In this document: positions 15,672 to 17,413 of the stretch, piece by piece | How positions within the stretch are numbered: position 1 is the first letter of the stretch | Layout of the letters: each line of letters starts with the position of its first letter | NCBI GenBank assembly: GCA_900550635.1 | Contig: URSZ01000043.1 | Coordinates: 1 to 17,413 of the forward strand | Reading direction: 5' to 3' | DNA from: an uncultured Prevotella sp. | GTDB lineage: Bacteria > Bacteroidota > Bacteroidia > Bacteroidales > Bacteroidaceae | Length of the DNA: 17,413 bases | The notes under the pieces: generated by a model | Database searches by the model: none | Seen by the model: the letters and a program-made list of their open reading frames with translations, nothing else | Told to the model about the DNA's origin: nothing | Program-made: the position numbers and the translations under genes

Positions 15672-15848
15672 GCTAATTTACCGCCACGGGCGAAAAGAGA
15701 CACATTTAACATTTATCTGCCGCCGCGATACCGTTTTTTTGACAACTGCAACTTACGCAGACAAAACACGACAAGCGAACCGTGAAAGTTAAAATACATA
15801 AAACCACCCCGAAAACAGACGCCCGCAAGCCCTGATTTCATGCGCCCG

Positions 15849-15911
15849 AAAATATGTCGGACATATTTTAAAATATCTCAGACATATTTTGAATTATGTG
15901 CCTTGTATTTT
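15849..15911. repeat. Palindrome array 3: three 21-bp units
   Basis: Units centred at 15859, 15880 and 15901. Unit 1 is a perfect palindrome (arms AAAATATGTC and GACATATTTT around G). Unit 2 has AAAATATCTC and GACATATTTT around A. Unit 3 has GAATTATGTG, central C, CTTGTATTTT: it differs at one base from unit 2 of array 2 and is not a palindrome. A T-run follows. It lies between the divergent nuo operon and beta-helix enzyme, about 95 bp upstream of the latter's -7 box. Confidence 0.9.
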
Positions 15912-15986
15912 TTCTTTGCTCCTACCCCCTTTCCGCTCCCCGCCGCATTACGCAGACAAAAGCGCACACCGGAGCGCGGAATTTAA

Positions 15987-16003
15987 AAATTCTTTAAGAA
16001 TTT
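15987..16003. promoter_or_regulatory. Palindrome upstream of the beta-helix enzyme promoter
   Basis: AAATTCTT (15987-15994) and AAGAATTT (15996-16003) form a perfect 17-bp palindrome around one T. It ends 2 bp before the -7 box, covering the space where the spacer and -33 contact would be, a good place for a repressor site. Confidence 0.4.
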
Positions 16004-16005
16004 GT

Positions 16006-16013
16006 TATCTTTG
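16006..16013 (+). promoter_or_regulatory. Predicted -7 box of the beta-helix enzyme gene
   Basis: TATCTTTG matches TAnnTTTG, 29 bp before the ATG at 16043. The -33 region is occupied by the palindrome and has no clear TTG. Confidence 0.6.
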
Positions 16014-16042
16014 CCCCACACATTATTATATACAGTAAAAAA

Positions 16043-17413
16043 ATGAACAAAACCCTAACCGCAGCCATACTGCTTATGGCTTCATCCTACACCGGTGCGG
16101 CAGCACGCACCATTACCGCGTCGCAGTTCGGCGCAATACCCAACGACGGCAAGGACGACGCACCCGCACTAAGGAAAGCGGCCGAATACTGCCGCAACAA
16201 CCCGGGAACGACATTCGTGCTCGAACCGGGCGTTTACGACTTTTTCGACCCTACAGCCGAACGCATCGAGCGCGAAGCCATAAGCGGAGCCTACGGCCGG
16301 GGAGACCTTGACGTGCAATACCGCCTTTTCAAGCCTAAAGGCCCGTATGTAAAGGCGCTCGACTTTACCGGCAGCAAGAACCTCACCATCGAAGGCAGCG
16401 GGGCCACGCTCAAAATGCACGGCTGGTACGAAGTGATAACCCTTACGCAGGTAAAGAACACCGAGATAAAAGGGCTTTCCATAACATACAACCGCCCGCC
16501 TGCAACGCAGGGAACGGTGGTTGCCTCCGGGCCTGAATACTTCGACGTGCGCCTCGACCCCTCATGCACTTACCTGGACAGCATCGTTACCGGCCGTATG
16601 CACATGTACAGCGCCAAAGGCCAGAACCTGTATTACGGCTGGTTCGGCAACAAGTTCCTTGTAGACAAGAACACCGTGCGCATTATGTCGAACGTCAACC
16701 CGCCCGCCGGCGACATCATGGTACTGCGCCACGGCGGACACTACCGCGCGGCCATATTCATAAAGGAATCGAAGGACGTGAACATAAAAGGCGTGAAAAT
16801 TCTCTGCCACCCGGGCATGGGGATCGTAGGCCACCTGTCCGAAAACATACTCATCGACGGCCTGCAGGTAGTGCCCGAGCCGGGCAAGTACAGCTCAACA
16901 AACACCGACGCAACGCACTTCACCTCCTGCTCGGGAACGCTGACGATAAAGAACTGCTCGTTCCGCGGCAACGGCGACGACTGCACCAACATACACAACT
17001 ATTATTACTACATCTATCCGCAGGGCGAGAAAACCGCCGAGATACGCATTGAGAACGCCGACCTGCACGCCCAGTCGCTCGACTACCCGCAACGCGGCGA
17101 CACCATGATGGTAATGAACCGCGAAAACATGCAGGAAGCCGGCAAGTGGGTAGTGGCCAAGGTTGACACCTCGTGGGCCGACTGGAAAGTGGTTGTAACA
17201 TTCACAAAACCGCTCAACCTCGACGACCCAAACAAATACTACATGACCAACATATCGCGCACCCCGCGCGTAAGCATTACCGACAACACAGCCAACGCCC
17301 ACCTGGCGCGAGGATTCCTAATCAAGACGCCCAACGCATACATCGCTCGCAACACCATGACAAACTGCATGCGTACCGCGATCAAACTGGGCGGCGAAAT
17401 AAGCTGGCGCGAG
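16043..17413 (+). CDS. Secreted right-handed beta-helix glycosidase, GH110-like (3' end outside window)
   Basis: 457 codons from the ATG at 16043 with no stop before the window ends. Signal peptide MNKTLTAAILLMASSYTGAAA, no lipobox. The start of the mature protein (TASQFGAIPNDGKDDAPALRKA) is the usual cap of pectate-lyase-fold enzymes, followed by repeated short beta-helix coils (NLTIEGSGATLKMHG, NTEIKGLSITYNRPP). The stretch TNTDATHF (286-293) then NCSFRGNGDDCTNIH (about 304-318) with D312-D313 matches my memory of GH110 alpha-1,3-galactosidases (usual form DDAINVH; here Ala and Val are replaced by Cys-Thr and Ile). The later TPRVSITDN...ARGFLIKTP region fits the same family. Substrate is therefore possibly terminal alpha-galactosyl glycan; other beta-helix glycosidases or lyases remain possible. 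Confidence 0.75.
   Translation, partial: MNKTLTAAILLMASSYTGAAARTITASQFGAIPNDGKDDAPALRKAAEYCRNNPGTTFVLEPGVYDFFDPTAERIEREAISGAYGRGDLDVQYRLFKPKGPYVKALDFTGSKNLTIEGSGATLKMHGWYEVITLTQVKNTEIKGLSITYNRPPATQGTVVASGPEYFDVRLDPSCTYLDSIVTGRMHMYSAKGQNLYYGWFGNKFLVDKNTVRIMSNVNPPAGDIMVLRHGGHYRAAIFIKESKDVNIKGVKILCHPGMGIVGHLSENILIDGLQVVPEPGKYSSTNTDATHFTSCSGTLTIKNCSFRGNGDDCTNIHNYYYYIYPQGEKTAEIRIENADLHAQSLDYPQRGDTMMVMNRENMQEAGKWVVAKVDTSWADWKVVVTFTKPLNLDDPNKYYMTNISRTPRVSITDNTANAHLARGFLIKTPNAYIARNTMTNCMRTAIKLGGEISWRE

Larger units (their letters stand above)
15495..16042. other. Divergent control region between nuoA and the beta-helix enzyme
   Basis: These 548 bp contain no convincing gene. From left to right: the nuo leader (about 15495-15625) with a possible 23-residue leader frame on minus (15529-15600), the nuo -7 box, a short inverted repeat, about 170 bp in which I see nothing specific, palindrome array 3, and the promoter of the plus-strand enzyme with its own palindrome. 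A 69-codon plus-strand frame (15583-15792) has no protein-like features and overlaps the nuo promoter. Confidence 0.7.

Noticed and set aside
15583..15792. 69-codon frame on + in the nuo control region
   Set aside because: GTG start, overlaps the predicted nuo promoter, no homology-like motifs.

Overview
The window looks like chromosomal DNA of a gut-type member of the Bacteroidales (Bacteroidota). Reasons: several start regions carry the Bacteroidetes -7 box TAnnTTTG; most genes lack a strong Shine-Dalgarno sequence; complex I is encoded by an 11-gene nuo operon with a fused nuoCD and no nuoE, nuoF or nuoG; and the flanks carry secreted carbohydrate-active enzymes typical of this group. I cannot name the genus from the sequence alone.

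Layout. Left end (1-1072, +): the C-terminal half of a UvrA-family excinuclease ATPase, cut by the window edge and followed by an intrinsic terminator. Then two minus-strand genes, probably one unit: a small two-helix membrane protein (1827-2045) and an outer-membrane beta-barrel protein (1277-1756). A divergent promoter region (about 2046-2134) separates them from a secreted GHL10/DigH-like glycoside hydrolase on + (2135-3844), which ends in a strong terminator. Convergent to it is a minus-strand ATP-grasp-like protein (3902-5128). The centre (5485-15494, minus) is the full operon nuoA-B-CD-H-I-J-K-L-M-N, which closes with a perfect 12-bp-stem terminator. At the right end, divergent from nuo, lies a secreted right-handed beta-helix enzyme resembling GH110 alpha-galactosidases (16043 to window end, incomplete).

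The nuo genes encode the membrane arm (A, H, J, K, L, M, N) and the quinone-reducing connecting module (B, CD, I) of a proton-pumping complex I. The NADH-oxidising module is not encoded here, so the electron donor cannot be read from this locus. Cluster ligands and most channel lysines and glutamates are present, but NuoM has leucine where the TM7 lysine is expected.

The most unusual signal is non-coding. Three separate intergenic regions (1182-1244, 5265-5327, 15849-15911) each hold a 63-bp array of exactly three 21-bp units. Most units are a perfect or near-perfect palindrome (arms AAAATATGTC and GACATATTTT around one central base), and the centres are spaced exactly 21 bp apart, about two helical turns. 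Two arrays also share a distinct non-palindromic unit type. I do not recognise this element from any named family. It looks like a dispersed, phased protein-binding or genome-organising element.
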